Origin: Burhinus oedicnemus
Lineage: Eukaryota > Chordata > Aves > Charadriiformes > Burhinidae
Length of the DNA: 64,000 bases
Direction of reading: 5' to 3'
Assembly (NCBI GenBank): GCA_008921705.1
Contig: VFFE01009164.1
Location: 2,068,176 to 2,132,175 of the forward strand
The position numbers were made by a program, and so were the translations under genes. Positions 63,201 to 64,000 of this stretch are shown here, piece by piece. The notes beneath the pieces were generated by a model, which searched no databases, had not been told where the DNA came from, and saw only the letters and a program-made list of their open reading frames with translations. Position 1 is the first letter of the stretch, and each line of letters begins with the position of its first letter.

Positions 63201-64000
63201 AAGAAACAAAGAATGAAGGAATGGCAAAAAATGAGCAGTATATGACATGCATAGTGTATCTACACTACATTACGAAATTATCTGGGAAAAAACCATGACC
63301 ATTACAACAAGGAGAAGAAATATCTGTATGTATGCTATATGTAGCAACAAATAATGTTTCACAGGATGGGGAACAGCTTCCTGGGAAACAGTAACTGAAA
63401 GAATTATGGTGATTGATCAGCATGAATGTGAACTAGCATGGTCAAAGGACTAAGGTAATCTCTGGATGTATAACCAAGGAAATGTAACTGAGAAGCGATG
63501 CTACCTGAGTGTTTGACACTGTAGCGTTTCACTCCTAGTGAAACAGTGTCACCATTCCAACAGCCACAATTCAAAGGGGACACTGCTCAAATGGGGAGGA
63601 TTCACAGAACACACTCCTAAGTATCATTAAATGACTGGAAAACAGCCCTGGCTGTGAAAAAGTACACCTGTTTACCAAAGAAAAGATTATACGAGGATTT
63701 AACCACAGCCTCTAAGTACCCAAATGCAGGACAGAAGCTTTACAACGCTGTTTCATTCTCCTTCTGTAAGGAAGGTGCAACAACATTCTGGAAAGCTGAA
63801 GCAAGACAAATTTAGGGACAAGCACTGAACACTGAATTGCTCACCGCTACAGCAGGCTACTGAGGGCTACAAAGGACTTTCCATCACTGGAAGTTTTTTC
63901 ACCCCTTTATCCCCCCCTCCATTGAGATCAGCTGTTTTTCTAAGAGGTGTGATTTACTCCAATGTTTATTGGCCTTAAAGCAGAAAGGAGGAAGTCCTCA
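60236..64000. other. A+T-rich DNA to the window end, nothing identified
   Basis: The longest frames (114 codons at 61,205-61,549 minus; 110 codons at 62,686-63,018 minus) have no recognised domain. No transposon, structural RNA or array was identified. Confidence 0.45.

Noticed and set aside
1..64000. tRNA, rRNA, snRNA, CRISPR arrays and bacterial or phage features
   Set aside because: No B-box-like GGTTCGAATCC, U6-like start, regular spacer-repeat array, operon layout or prokaryotic signals were seen. The repeat content is avian.

Overview
This window looks like non-coding DNA from a bird nuclear genome, either a long intron or an intergenic stretch of an A+T-rich chromosome region. The call rests on repeat content. 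There are several CR1 LINE copies, some with the octamer tail typical of avian CR1 (related to AATCATAG). There are also two solo LTRs of avian ERVL type, each bounded by TG...CA and a 5-bp target duplication. No operon, Shine-Dalgarno site, tRNA, rRNA or CRISPR array is visible. No open reading frame is convincing as an intact gene, and I cannot name a host gene that this DNA belongs to.

Layout. 1-12.7 kb: A+T-rich single-copy DNA with a purine-rich low-complexity tract (2.4-2.8 kb), an ancient CR1 piece (3.6-3.9 kb), a CAAAA-rich tract and a T16 run. 12,765-13,414: an assembly gap of 650 N. 14.1-16.6 kb: two ancient CR1 segments lying 5' end to 5' end. The plus-strand one still shows decayed endonuclease and reverse-transcriptase motifs. 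Together they fit one old insertion with a twin-primed 5' inversion. 18.1-18.4 kb: an old tandem repeat with a 72-bp spacing. 20.6 kb: a TG/TA alternating tract. 21.2-21.8 kb and 23.2-23.5 kb: two minus-strand stretches that read like decayed or partial coding sequence. 25.7, 28.3, 30.6, 41.4, 41.8 and 54.0 kb: CR1 copies of different ages and in both orientations. 46.8-47.1 kb: an imperfect inverted repeat. 50,979-51,519 and 58,791-59,441: the two solo LTRs. Between the LTRs, 54.4-57.3 kb holds short tandem repeats, an A26 run and a richer-GC block with many broken reading frames whose origin I cannot assign. 59.86-60.24 kb is a small GC-rich patch.

Nothing here works as a genetic system in the usual sense. 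The content is a record of retroelement insertion and decay over a long time. The best leads are the CR1 twin-priming structure, the inverted repeat near 47.0 kb, the coding-like minus-strand segment near 21.5 kb and the unexplained block at 54.7-57.3 kb. All repeat names come from recalled family sequences, not from a database search.
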